Assembly: GCF_918698095.1 (NCBI RefSeq) | Contig: NZ_CAKKLY010000011.1 | Span: 29,822 to 93,821 of the forward strand | DNA from: Arthrobacter sp. Bi83 | GTDB lineage: Bacteria; Actinomycetota; Actinomycetes; Actinomycetales; Micrococcaceae | Length of the DNA stretch: 64,000 bases | Direction: 5' to 3' | Shown: positions 44,781 to 53,177 of the stretch, one piece after another | How positions within the stretch are numbered: the stretch's first letter is position 1 | How the letters are laid out: each line of letters starts with the position of its first letter | Notes under the pieces: model-generated | Database searches by the model: none | Seen by the model: only the letters and a program-made list of their open reading frames with translations | Told to the model about the DNA's origin: nothing | Translations under genes and position numbers: made by a program

Positions 44781-45581
44781 CTAGCGGTTTCGCCGGCAGA
44801 CGTCCACGAAGGCGCGGAACGGCGCCAGCCGCTGGACCTCTGGCAGTTCGACCGCCTCGGGATGCCACTGGACCGAGGCCACCCACCGCTCAGGGTCCTC
44901 AAGTGCCTCCACGGTGCCGTCCTCCGCCACCGCGGTCACCACCAGGCCTGGTGCCACCTGCGCCACGGCCTGGTGGTGGCCCGACGCGATCTTCACGCTG
45001 CCTGCACCTGAGATGCCGGGGACGGGATCTGCGACGGCGCCGTACAGACGCGCCACCTTGGAGCCCGGCGTCATCGCCACGTCGTGCCAAGCCCACAGTC
45101 CGCCGCCTTCAGCGGGGCTGTCGCGGTGCGGCACGGTGCCCGGTGCCATGTCCTGAATCAGCGTTCCGCCGTAAAGGACGTTGAGCAGCTGGTGGCCGCG
45201 GCAGATGCCCAGCAGGGGGAGCCCTGCGTCGATTGCCTGGCGCGCCACCGCAATGTCCAGTCTGTCCTGTTCCGGGTTGACGTCGTAGCAGGTGCCGCCC
45301 GGAACTTCGCCGTAAAGCCGCGGGTCGAGGTCGCCGCCGCCGGGGAGTACGACGCCGTCGAGCGCCTCAGGCGCGCCGGCGCGCCTGCCGCCGTCGAGCA
45401 CGCCGCCCTCCACCAGATCGGGGGTCAGCAGCACCGGTTCGCCGCCGCCGTCGCGCACGAGGTCCACGATGTAATCGAAGAGGCCGTTGGCCTCTGCCAC
45501 CCGGGGGTCTGGATCGGCTGAACTGCTGAGCCGGACAGGGATGCCGATGCGCGGGCTGCCGGCAGGCGATGAATTCTGCAT
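44781..45581 (-). CDS. Class-I glutamine amidotransferase-like hydrolase (PuuD family)
   Basis: A 266-residue peptidase-C26 protein. The nucleophile Cys lies in LLGICRGHQLLNVLYGGTLI (near residue 120), the His-Glu partner in VASVQWHPEAVE near the C-terminus, and GVVLPGGGDLDPRLYGE forms the substrate loop. This matches gamma-glutamyl-GABA hydrolases and related enzymes. No Puu genes are adjacent, so its substrate is open. ATG 45581 is preferred to TTG 45599, which crowds the divergent promoter. Confidence 0.82.
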   Translation of the reverse strand: MQNSSPAGSPRIGIPVRLSSSADPDPRVAEANGLFDYIVDLVRDGGGEPVLLTPDLVEGGVLDGGRRAGAPEALDGVVLPGGGDLDPRLYGEVPGGTCYDVNPEQDRLDIAVARQAIDAGLPLLGICRGHQLLNVLYGGTLIQDMAPGTVPHRDSPAEGGGLWAWHDVAMTPGSKVARLYGAVADPVPGISGAGSVKIASGHHQAVAQVAPGLVVTAVAEDGTVEALEDPERWVASVQWHPEAVELPEVQRLAPFRAFVDVCRRNR

Positions 45582-45610
45582 GCTCAAATTCTGCACCAAT
45601 TCTTAGCGGC

Positions 45611-45616
45611 TAGGCT
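45611..45616 (+). promoter_or_regulatory. Leaderless promoter -10 of the SRPBCC gene
   Basis: TAGGCT lies six bases before ATG 45623, with no ribosome-binding site between. Confidence 0.5.
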
Positions 45617-45622
45617 GGCCGG

Positions 45623-46105
45623 ATGAACAACCGATATCTCGTGTCCAGGGACCGCTTCATCGCCGCCGCGCCGGCCCGGATCTTCGAGGTCCTGGCCACT
45701 CCGGCCCTGCACAGCGAAATCGACGGTTCGGGCACGGTGAGGGGCGCCCAGCCCCGCGGCCCGGAACGGCTTGGGCCGGGGGTTGAGTTTGGTATGGAAA
45801 TGAACGTCAAGGTGGACTACAAGATTCTGAACACCGTGACGGAATTCGAAGAAGGGCGCAGGATCGGCTGGCGCCACTTCTACGGGCATGTCTGGCGCTA
45901 CCTGCTGGAGCCGGCCACGGACGCCGCCGGAATCCCCGGCACGCTTGTCACAGAGCAGTGGGACGCACGCCAGGTCCGCGGCAAGTTCTTCCTCCGGCTG
46001 GCAGGGTACCTCCGGCGCCACCCCGACAATATCGAAAACACCCTCGCCAGGTTGGATACCTACGTTTCGGACTCATACGCTGCCGGCCGACGCACTGCCG
46101 GCTGA
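45623..46105 (+). CDS. SRPBCC family protein
   Basis: A 160-residue START/Bet v1-like protein of the polyketide-cyclase group: FIAAAPARIFEVLATPALHSEIDG at residues 12-35, GVEFGMEMNVKVDYKILNTV in the middle and RIGWRHFYGHVWRYLLEP, ending in a helix FLRLAGYLRRHPDNIENTL. Ligand and role unknown. It is transcribed alone from a leaderless promoter, divergent from the amidotransferase gene. Confidence 0.8.
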   Translation: MNNRYLVSRDRFIAAAPARIFEVLATPALHSEIDGSGTVRGAQPRGPERLGPGVEFGMEMNVKVDYKILNTVTEFEEGRRIGWRHFYGHVWRYLLEPATDAAGIPGTLVTEQWDARQVRGKFFLRLAGYLRRHPDNIENTLARLDTYVSDSYAAGRRTAG

Positions 46106-46212
46106 CGCGTAGCCGACTGACGTTCAGCCGGGGCATTTTCCGCGGTCCGCCGCCGTTTCTGTAGTGTTAGGCCCATCGAGGGCAGCATGCAAGGCGAAAG
46201 TGGGTCGTTCCA

Positions 46213-46920
46213 ATGGGTCGCAGGACACTGGTTGACGACCTCGTCGACGGCCTGCTGGACGACATCCTTGACGGCAGGCTGAAGCCGCACGATGCGCTGC
46301 CCCCGGAGGCCGACATCGCCAAGGCCTACGACGTCAGCCGCCTGACGGTCCGCGAGGCGCTCAAGGCCCTGCGGGCGCAGAACATCCTTTACGTCAAGGC
46401 GGGCCGCGGAACCTTCGTGAATCCCGCGGACAACTGGACCGGCCTTGACGCGATCATCAAGGCGGCGTCATACGGCAACGCCGAGGACCAGGTCTCCAGG
46501 GGGCTCATTGAGGTGCGGCGCATGGTGGAGACCGGCGCGGCCGCGCTCGCCGCCAGGCGCCACACGCCGGAGCACGCCGAGGACATGCGCCGGTCGATCG
46601 CCGACATGAAGCGGTTTCACGAATCCGGCGACCTTGACGGCTTCGTGACCGCGGACATCGCGTTCCATGACGTGGTGCTGAAGGCTTCGGGCAACCCGTT
46701 CGTGCGTGCCTTGCTCGCCCAGCTCGGCCAGTCCCTGTACCGCGCCCGCCGCGAGACTTCCGCGGTCGAGGAGATCCAGCGCCACGCCATCGCCTTTCAC
46801 CAGCGCGTGCTGGACAGCATCCTCACCGGCGACTCCGAGCTTGCCCGCCGGGCGATGGACGAGCATATGGACCAGACGTTCGAGGACTACGAACGCTACG
46901 TCCACGGCACGAAGTCCTGA
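46213..46920 (+). CDS. GntR-family regulator, FadR/FCD subfamily
   Basis: A 235-residue repressor: winged helix (LVDDLVDGLLDDILDGRLKP, LPPEADIAKAYDVSRLTVRE, LYVKAGRGTFV) followed by an all-helical FCD domain with metal-ligand-type residues in RGLIEVRRMVETGAAALAA, FVTADIAFHDVVLKASGN and AFHQRVLDSI. FCD regulators answer organic or sugar acids. It stands just upstream of an MFS carrier and an SDR, and a FadR-type operator lies in the promoter of those genes, making them its likely target. Confidence 0.88.
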   Translation: MGRRTLVDDLVDGLLDDILDGRLKPHDALPPEADIAKAYDVSRLTVREALKALRAQNILYVKAGRGTFVNPADNWTGLDAIIKAASYGNAEDQVSRGLIEVRRMVETGAAALAARRHTPEHAEDMRRSIADMKRFHESGDLDGFVTADIAFHDVVLKASGNPFVRALLAQLGQSLYRARRETSAVEEIQRHAIAFHQRVLDSILTGDSELARRAMDEHMDQTFEDYERYVHGTKS

Positions 46921-46936
46921 GCTGAACCCACCGGCC

Positions 46937-47000
46937 TTGACGTAATGCGCGTCACCCTTCTATGCTTTTGCTCATGTTCTTCCGTCAGATGTCTGACATC
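46937..47000 (+). promoter_or_regulatory. Promoter and FadR-type operator of the MFS-SDR operon
   Basis: -35 TTGACG (46937-46942), 18-base spacer, -10 TATGCT (46961-46966), start near 46974. The palindrome GATGTCTGACATC (46988-47000) lies in the first transcribed bases and contains the GT-N3-AC core of FadR-subfamily sites. This is a classic repressor position for the adjacent GntR protein. Confidence 0.65.
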
Positions 47001-47114
47001 AGATTCAAATAAGAATCAAAAAACGCTCTGATCTGGAGCGGACAGAACCCCCCATAAAAGCATCGGATTCCTCCGCGCGAAGCCGCCGGCCCGGAACCGT
47101 CAGATAGAAGGTCG

Positions 47115-48479
47115 ATGATGACTTCATTAACCACAAAGTCCGGACTCGGCGAGCTTGGCGACCGCACACTCCGCAAAGTCCGCCGCCGCGTCATGCCCCT
47201 GATCGTTCTCCTGTACTTCGTTGCGTACCTTGACCGCAACAACGTGGGCTTCGCCAAGCTCACCATGAGTGAGGACATCGGCCTCACCTCTGCAGCCTAC
47301 GGGCTGGGCGCAGGCATCTTCTTCCTCGGCTACGCGCTGCTCGAAATCCCGAGCAACGCCGGAATGTACCGGTTCGGAGCCCGCAAGTGGCTGGCCCGCA
47401 TCCTCATCACGTGGGGCATATTCGCCGCGGCCATGTGCCTCGTGAACGGTGAGACCACCTACTACATCATCCGGTTCCTGCTGGGCGCCGCTGAGGCAGG
47501 GTTCTTCCCCGCCATCCTGTTCTACCTGACCCTGTGGTTCCCCGCAGCGCAGCGCGTCACCGTGCTGGGCATCTTCATCCTCGCCCAGCCGGTCTCCAAC
47601 GCCCTCGGCGCCCCGGTTTCCGGCCTGCTGCTCCAGATGGACGGAGTCCTCGGACTGCACGGCTGGCAGTGGCTCTACATCCTCGAAGGCATCCCGGCCA
47701 TCCTCCTCGGCCTGCTCACCCCGATCCTCATGACGGACCGTCCGCGGGACGCCAAGTGGCTCAACAACGACGAGCGCGAATGGCTCGCCACCACCATGGA
47801 CGCCGAACTGGCGGCCAAGTCCCAGGGCGGCAGCCATAACTTCCTGGCCGGCCTCAAGGACAAGCGCACCCTGGTCTACTCTGCCCTGTACTTCGGCCTG
47901 GTCTGCGGCATCTACGGTCTGGGCCTCTGGATGCCCACCATCGTTGCCGCGCTGGGCAAGTTCTCCACCGCGGAGGTCGGGTTTATCGTCCTCATTCCGT
48001 ACGCCATCGCAGCGGTGTTCGTGTACTTCTGGAGCAAGCGTGCAGACAAGACCGGCAAGCGGGCCTGGCACAGCGCGGTCAGCATGGTGCTCGCCGGCGT
48101 GGGCCTGCTGGCCGCAGGCTACCTGCTCCCGATCAACCCGGTTCTGGCACTCATCGGCCTGACGGTCTCGGCCATGGGCATTTACGGCGCCATCGCCCCC
48201 TTCCTGTCCATGCCGTCCGCGGCGCTGACCGGTGCGGCAGCAGCCTCCGGCCTTGCCATGGTCAACTCCCTCGGAAACCTCGGCGGCTTCGTGGCCCCCT
48301 ATGCGGTCGGACTCCTCAAGGACGCCACCGGCAACAACCAGAGCGGTCTGTTGTTCCTGTCCTTCTGCCTCTGCGTCACGGCGGTCGCCACGTACTTCTA
48401 TGCGCGGAAGCGCCCCGAAGGCGATGCCGCTCTGGACCCCGCCGTCGCAGCTGCAGCCAAAGCCACCATCTCCCGCTAA
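47115..48479 (+). CDS. MFS transporter, anion:cation symporter (ACS) family
   Basis: A 454-residue, 12-helix carrier: VMPLIVLLYFVAYLDRNNVG in helix 1, FFLGYALLEIPSN, and RFLLGAAEAGFFPAILFYLT in helix 4 are the ACS hallmarks shared by tartrate, phthalate, galactonate and glucarate carriers. It therefore probably imports an organic or sugar acid. ATG 47115 is followed directly by a second ATG at 47118; AGAAGG serves either. The SDR gene follows 36 bases on. Confidence 0.88.
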   Translation: MMTSLTTKSGLGELGDRTLRKVRRRVMPLIVLLYFVAYLDRNNVGFAKLTMSEDIGLTSAAYGLGAGIFFLGYALLEIPSNAGMYRFGARKWLARILITWGIFAAAMCLVNGETTYYIIRFLLGAAEAGFFPAILFYLTLWFPAAQRVTVLGIFILAQPVSNALGAPVSGLLLQMDGVLGLHGWQWLYILEGIPAILLGLLTPILMTDRPRDAKWLNNDEREWLATTMDAELAAKSQGGSHNFLAGLKDKRTLVYSALYFGLVCGIYGLGLWMPTIVAALGKFSTAEVGFIVLIPYAIAAVFVYFWSKRADKTGKRAWHSAVSMVLAGVGLLAAGYLLPINPVLALIGLTVSAMGIYGAIAPFLSMPSAALTGAAAASGLAMVNSLGNLGGFVAPYAVGLLKDATGNNQSGLLFLSFCLCVTAVATYFYARKRPEGDAALDPAVAAAAKATISR

Positions 48480-48515
48480 GAACCACCCAGCGAACCACAC
48501 GAAGGAATATCTGCA

Positions 48516-49292
48516 ATGAGCTCAACCACTGCTTTCCCCGCCGACCGCACAGTCGTGCTGACCGGTGCGGCCTCCGCCCGCGGCATCGGCCGCGCAGCTG
48601 CCGACCGCATGGCCAGCGAGGGCTGGTCCATCGCGATCCTGGACATCAACGCCGAAGACGCGAAGGCCGCAGCTGCAGAGATTGGCTCCAACCGTGCGGT
48701 GAAGGCCATCGGTGTCGGCGCGGACGTCTCCGACGCTGCCTCGGTGGACCGTGCGATCAGCGAAATCGAAGAGTCGCTGCCGCCGATCGTGGCCCTGGCC
48801 AACCTCGCGGGCATCAGCTCTCCGACGACGTTCATGGAAACCACCGTGGAGGAGTGGGACAAGGTTTTCGCGATCAACATGCGTGGGACGTTCATCGTCT
48901 CCCAGCGTGTCCTCAAGGGCATGATCGAGCGCAAACTCGGACGCATCGTGAGCATTTCCTCGATCTCGGCGCAGCGCGGCGGCGGCACCTACTCCAAGGT
49001 TGCCTACAGCGCCTCCAAGGCCGGCATCATCGGATTCACCCGGGCGCTGGCCCGTGAGGTGGGCGAGTTTGGCGTGACCGTCAACGCCATCGCCCCCGGC
49101 CCTATCGACACCGACATCATGGGCGGCACGCTGTCCGATGAGCGCAAGGCGCAGATGTCCGAAGGCATCATGATGGGGCGCGTCGGCACCCGGGAAGAGG
49201 TTGCTGCACTCATCTCCTTCCTGCTGGGCCAGGACTCCGGCTACATCACCGCCGCCACCTATGACATCAACGGCGGTCTCCAGGTCTCCTGA
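48516..49292 (+). CDS. Short-chain dehydrogenase/reductase
   Basis: A 258-residue classical SDR: nucleotide motif TGAASARGIGRAAADRMA, NLAGIS (NAG-type motif with Leu), catalytic Ser in IVSISSISAQ, YSKVAYSASKAG with Tyr-x3-Lys, and the C-terminal GQDSGYITAATYDINGG. It is complete and belongs to the MFS transcription unit, so its substrate is presumably the imported acid or a derivative; which one cannot be read from sequence. Confidence 0.9.
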   Translation: MSSTTAFPADRTVVLTGAASARGIGRAAADRMASEGWSIAILDINAEDAKAAAAEIGSNRAVKAIGVGADVSDAASVDRAISEIEESLPPIVALANLAGISSPTTFMETTVEEWDKVFAINMRGTFIVSQRVLKGMIERKLGRIVSISSISAQRGGGTYSKVAYSASKAGIIGFTRALAREVGEFGVTVNAIAPGPIDTDIMGGTLSDERKAQMSEGIMMGRVGTREEVAALISFLLGQDSGYITAATYDINGGLQVS

Positions 49293-49312
49293 CCTGATCC
49301 CACCAGCAACAC

Positions 49313-49348
49313 CGGAAGTGCCCCGCAGCCCGCTGCGGGGCACTTCCG
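49313..49348 (+). terminator. Terminator hairpin after the SDR gene
   Basis: A perfect 16-bp stem (49313-49328 with 49333-49348) and a 4-base loop, 20 bases after the SDR stop. It ends directly in front of the tandem-repeat region. Confidence 0.75.
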
Positions 49349-49351
49349 CGT

Positions 49352-49540
49352 TCCAGCCCGCTTGGCTGGCTCGGCTCGCACGGCCCGCTTCGCTGGCACG
49401 GCCCGCTTCGCTGGCACGGCCCGCTTCGCTGGCACGGCCCGCTTCGCTGGCACGGCCCGCTTCGCTGGCACGGCCCGCTTCGCTGGAACAGCCCGCTACG
49501 CTGGAACAGCCCGCTACGCTGGAACAGCCCGCTACGCTGG
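49352..49540 (+). repeat. 18-bp tandem repeat carrying -10 elements
   Basis: A degenerate copy (49352-49369) and a 9-base fragment precede nine full 18-base units. Six units are identical, CACGGCCCGCTTCGCTGG (49379-49486); three are the variant AACAGCCCGCTACGCTGG (49487-49540). The variant contains TACGCT, and the last copy places it (49533-49538) six bases before ATG 49545, as in the leaderless promoters of this genome. The unit is a multiple of three, so all frames stay open across it. Confidence 0.85.
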
Positions 49541-49544
49541 CACC

Positions 49545-50678
49545 ATGAACCCCTCCGGCAGCCTGAACCCCAGCCCGCGGACCCTCGAGGTGGAGAGCGT
49601 CACCCGCTTTGACCAGCTCGTCAGCGCCGGAGCGAAGACCATGCATGGCTGGCACGCACAGTCCCTCGACCTGCGCGGCAGGGCTCCGGTCCTCGCCGCC
49701 ATGGAGGCGGAAGGCGCCATCTTCATGGGCTGCACGTTCGATCCCGGGGTGGAAGACTCGCTCCGCCGGCGCGGTGCCCTGATATTTCCCAAGCTGGCCG
49801 GCGTGCCGTTCGATGCCTACCGCGGTGAGCTGTACACGCCCCAGGAGCTCTACGCCGGCATCCTGGACGTGCCGTACGAGGAAACGCGGGATGCCCTCGT
49901 GTACCAGTGGAGTATCCGCCCCGGCCAGCGCCGGCACCTCGATGCCACGCTGGCGGCTGCCCTGCATGACCACGCGATCGGCGACGCCCTGGAGGAGCTG
50001 GCCCGCTCCGTCCTGGGCGGGGGACGCGCCATCGTCGGGGTCATGGGCGGCCACGCGTCGCAGCGGGGAAGCGCGGGATTTGCCGAGGCCGCAACGCTGG
50101 GCAGGCTGCTGGCCCGCAGCGGCAGGATGGTGGCCACGGGCGGCGGCCCTGGGGCGATGGAGGCAGCAAACCTGGGCGCCTACCTCAGCGAGGCACCAGA
50201 CCAGGATTTCCGGGGTGTTCTCACCGAACTGGCTTCCGTCCCCGGCTTCCGGCCCTCGGTGTCAGCGTGGGCACGGGCCGCGGCGGCCGTCGTCACGCGT
50301 TTCCCTCACGGAACGTCGTCGCTGGGCATCCCCACCTGGTTTTATGGCCACGAACCGCCCAACTTCTTCGCGACACACATTGCCAAGTACTTCGCCAACG
50401 CGGTCCGCGAGGCCGTCCTCCTGGAGCTGTGCAAGGGCGGCATCGTGTTCCTGCCGGGCTCGGCCGGGACCATCCAGGAGATCTTCCAGGATGCGTGCGA
50501 GAACTACTACGGTGCATCGGAAACCGTGACCCCCATGGTGCTGGTGGGACGGGAACACTGGGAGCGGCATCATCCGGCCTGGCCCATGCTGCAGAGCCTG
50601 GCTCACGGGAGGGCGATGGAGCAGCGGATCTTTTTGGTGGACAGCGTGGACGAGGCACTCGCGGTTTTGGGCAGCTGA
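49545..50678 (+). CDS. LOG-type Rossmann-fold nucleotide-binding protein
   Basis: A 377-residue protein whose central part has the lysine-decarboxylase-like (LOG) fold: VGVMGGHASQRGS, VATGGGPGAMEAANLGAYL near residue 200 and the PGGxGTxxE-type motif as LPGSAGTIQEIFQDACENYY near 305. Proteins with this motif cleave nucleotide-like N-glycosides (cytokinin riboside monophosphates in the LOG group). The ~120 N-terminal residues (DQLVSAGAKTMHGWHAQSLD) are characteristic of a longer actinobacterial subgroup of unknown role. ATG 49545 is selected because of the leaderless -10; a TTG at 49362 would translate the repeats into GTARFA units and has no support. Confidence 0.85.
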   Translation: MNPSGSLNPSPRTLEVESVTRFDQLVSAGAKTMHGWHAQSLDLRGRAPVLAAMEAEGAIFMGCTFDPGVEDSLRRRGALIFPKLAGVPFDAYRGELYTPQELYAGILDVPYEETRDALVYQWSIRPGQRRHLDATLAAALHDHAIGDALEELARSVLGGGRAIVGVMGGHASQRGSAGFAEAATLGRLLARSGRMVATGGGPGAMEAANLGAYLSEAPDQDFRGVLTELASVPGFRPSVSAWARAAAAVVTRFPHGTSSLGIPTWFYGHEPPNFFATHIAKYFANAVREAVLLELCKGGIVFLPGSAGTIQEIFQDACENYYGASETVTPMVLVGREHWERHHPAWPMLQSLAHGRAMEQRIFLVDSVDEALAVLGS

Positions 50679-50714
50679 TGACTGGAGAGGCTGGGTCCTG
50701 AAAGCCGATCCCGC

Positions 50715-51740
50715 TTAGAGGTCCTTCCGGCACGGGGCCTTGCCAAGAGCCTGCAGTCCGCTGAGGTCCCCCGCCGCCAGACCGTCGGGCGCGCCGATCT
50801 CCGGGTACATCAGCTGAACGGGGTCATCCACGTGTTCAAGCCCCATGACGTGGCCGAGCTCGTGCAGGATGACGGCGGTGGCATATCCGGGACCGTCCGG
50901 ACGGTTGAGTTCCGCGGCAATCTGCGGGGCGTCGAGCTCGAGGCTTCCGGTGACGAAGCTCTTGGGCCCGTCCCCATAGCTGTAGTGCGTGCTGCCCCCG
51001 GTGCCGATGATCTTGCCCTTGAGCCTGGGTGCCGCCCCCGGAGTGGTCCAGCTGATGAGCAGCGGAGCCCACCTCTCGCCGTAGGTCTCGGGCTGGTAGG
51101 GGGCGCGCGATTCCGAGGGCTGTTCGTCGGTGGCCCCGTCGTTGATGAAACGGATGCCCGTGGCCCGGGACACCGTCTCGATCGCCGCGGGGACCAGCCC
51201 GGCCGCGCCCTCCGGCGCCAGGCCGGCGTTCACTACGTAGTGCAGCGGCCGGCAGGGCGAATATCCAACCGGAGTGCCGTCGTCGTTGGTGGCCAGGAAC
51301 TTATACGAATCACTCGGTTCCGGCGGGGGCGCCGGCGTTCCCAGCGGTGCTGCTGCCTCTTCGACGCCGGGCGGCGGTGCGCCTGCGGCCCGGCCGCCCG
51401 TGCCGGGCTGCCCTGCCTGGCCGGCCTCCTGCCCCTGGCCGGCCCCACCGGCCCGGTCCGTCTGCCCGGGCCTGGGCTGGGCAGGATGTCCGTTGCCGGC
51501 CCCGAGCCGGAACTCTAGGAGGCTGGCAAAACGGGGGGCCCCGTAGGCGAAGCCCGCCGCCACGAATGCTGCACACCCGATGGCGGTTATCAGGACGAGG
51601 TTGCGGATGAACCTGCTGGCTGCGCTGGCGGTCCCGGAATGGCGCGGGTGTTTCCGGTGCCGCTGCCCGCTATCCGTGTCACGGCGTTCATCGTCAGGTG
51701 CGCGCAGGCCGGTGTCTTCTCCGGCCGGCTCTTCTTCCAC
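50715..51740 (-). CDS. Membrane-anchored matrixin-like zinc metalloprotease
   Basis: A 341-residue protein: charged N-terminus, a single membrane segment (about 47-68, NLVLITAIGCAAFVAAGFAY), a ~80-residue Pro/Gly/Ala/Gln linker, then a protease domain. The zinc motif is complete, ILHELGHVMGLEHVDDP (HExxHxxGxxH), followed by the Met-turn QLMYPEIG. The catalytic part should face the outside. The start is GTG 51740 with GGGGAGA before it. It lies 40 bases behind the VIT1-type transporter gene, probably in the same transcript. Confidence 0.85.
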   Translation of the reverse strand: MEEEPAGEDTGLRAPDDERRDTDSGQRHRKHPRHSGTASAASRFIRNLVLITAIGCAAFVAAGFAYGAPRFASLLEFRLGAGNGHPAQPRPGQTDRAGGAGQGQEAGQAGQPGTGGRAAGAPPPGVEEAAAPLGTPAPPPEPSDSYKFLATNDDGTPVGYSPCRPLHYVVNAGLAPEGAAGLVPAAIETVSRATGIRFINDGATDEQPSESRAPYQPETYGERWAPLLISWTTPGAAPRLKGKIIGTGGSTHYSYGDGPKSFVTGSLELDAPQIAAELNRPDGPGYATAVILHELGHVMGLEHVDDPVQLMYPEIGAPDGLAAGDLSGLQALGKAPCRKDL

Positions 51741-51780
51741 TACTGCGTCTCCCCGGCGCCGAGAGCTCCGGCCAGCCGCA

Positions 51781-52929
51781 CTAGGCGATCACGGCGCCGA
51801 ACGCCATGCCCAACACGTAGGTGACTCCGGCTGCTCCCAGCCCGATGGCCAACTGGCGAAGACCGCGGGTCAGGGGAGAGGTGCCGGAAAGGAGACCGAC
51901 GACGCCACCCGTCGCCAGCAGCGCCATGCCCACCAGCACGGCGGCCACCACGAGCGCGCCCACGCCGGTCATGCCGAACAGGAAGGGAATGACGGGGACG
52001 ATCGCGCCGGAGGCGAAGAAGCAGAAACTGGACAGCGCGGCGCCCCAGGCGGTGCCCACGGCCTCGTGCTGATCCTCGGTCTCCGGGAGCTCGGGCTGGA
52101 GCGAGAGGCTCGGGTCGCAGTCGCAGCTGAAGAGGCCCATCCGCTCGGCCACCCGGTGTTCCGCGGCCTCGCGGGACATGCCCCGGGCCAGATAGACCAG
52201 CAGGAGCTCGTTGTGCTCAATATCCAGCTGCGGCGCCGCGGCGAGCGTCACCTGTGTGGGTCGCGTGGCGGCCAGAAGCTCACGCTGCGAACGGACGGAG
52301 ACGAATTCGCCCGCGCCCATGGAGAACGCGCCGGCCAGCAGGCCGGCGATGCCGCTCAGCAGAACCACGGTGCTGGCCACGCCGGTGGCGGCCATGCCCA
52401 TTACGAGCGACAGGTTGCTGACGAGGCCGTCGTTGGCGCCGAAAACGGCCGCCCGGAAGGTTCCGGCCAGCCGGTTGCGGCCCCGCGTGGCCAGGCCGCG
52501 CACCACTTCCTCATGAATCTGTTCGTCCGCCGCCATGGCCGGAGTGGCGGAGGGCTCCTTGGTGTAGGGGGAGCGGCCCTCGGCACGCTGGGCCAGGGCC
52601 AACACGAAAACGGAACCGAAGTGCCGGGCAAGGAGGCCCAGCAGCCGGCTGCGGGCGGAGGCGCGGCGCGGCTTGCCCGCGTGCTCGCCGAGGAGCTTGA
52701 GCCAGTGGGCTTCGTGGCGTCCCTCGGCCTCGGCGAGGGCCAGGAGGATGGCCCGTTCTTCGCCGGAGCGGCTTTGCGCGAGGTCCCGGTAGACGGCAGC
52801 CTCGGCGCGTTCGTCGGCCAGATACTGGCGCCAGCGTTTCACGTCCGCTGCGTTTGGGGTACCGGCGGGCGATGCGTGTGCGGCCGGGCTGGTTTCGCTG
52901 TGGCGGTCAGATTTTGCGTGCTGAGACAC
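51781..52929 (-). CDS. VIT1/CCC1 transporter with N-terminal ferritin-like domain
   Basis: A 382-residue iron/manganese carrier-type membrane protein. Residues ~27-110 form a ferritin-like segment with regularly spaced Glu/His (RQYLADERAEAAVYRDL, AEAEGRHEAHWLKLLGE), likely a metal-binding cytosolic domain. The VIT domain starts FRAAVFGANDGLVSNLSLVM, with five hydrophobic helices and FSMGAGEFVSVRSQREL. A Cys/Asp stretch (FSCDCDPSL) sits between domains. GTG 52929 has AGGAG upstream; a -10 TAAGCT (52986-52981) gives a ~45-base leader. Confidence 0.86.
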   Translation of the reverse strand: MSQHAKSDRHSETSPAAHASPAGTPNAADVKRWRQYLADERAEAAVYRDLAQSRSGEERAILLALAEAEGRHEAHWLKLLGEHAGKPRRASARSRLLGLLARHFGSVFVLALAQRAEGRSPYTKEPSATPAMAADEQIHEEVVRGLATRGRNRLAGTFRAAVFGANDGLVSNLSLVMGMAATGVASTVVLLSGIAGLLAGAFSMGAGEFVSVRSQRELLAATRPTQVTLAAAPQLDIEHNELLLVYLARGMSREAAEHRVAERMGLFSCDCDPSLSLQPELPETEDQHEAVGTAWGAALSSFCFFASGAIVPVIPFLFGMTGVGALVVAAVLVGMALLATGGVVGLLSGTSPLTRGLRQLAIGLGAAGVTYVLGMAFGAVIA

Positions 52930-53177
52930 GGGAACTCCTGGGCTAGATGAGGCATGGTTCGGCCCCATTGCAACGACCAGCTTACCCCGCAATTCCGCGG
53001 ATTTTCGGCCGGTATTCCTCAGGCGGAAATTTAGGGACCCCGTAAATGCGCGGTTCCGAGAACGGTTTCCTGACGCTCTGCCGCGGGGCCCTTGACCGTC
53101 CACAAGGGTGGTGATCTGATGAAAACGTGCCTCGTTGACGGAGGGCACGGAAGTCCAATCACACGGAGGTCTGCATC

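Noticed and set aside
49379..49540. CRISPR-like array
   Set aside because: Units are contiguous 18-mers with no spacers and no cas genes nearby; it is a tandem repeat.
49362..49544. N-terminal extension of the LOG-type protein through the repeats
   Set aside because: Starts at a TTG without a ribosome site; the conserved protein and a leaderless promoter begin at 49545.
51580..52950. Plus-strand frame antisense to the VIT1-type gene
   Set aside because: Composition is that of an antisense shadow, with no start signal and no domain.
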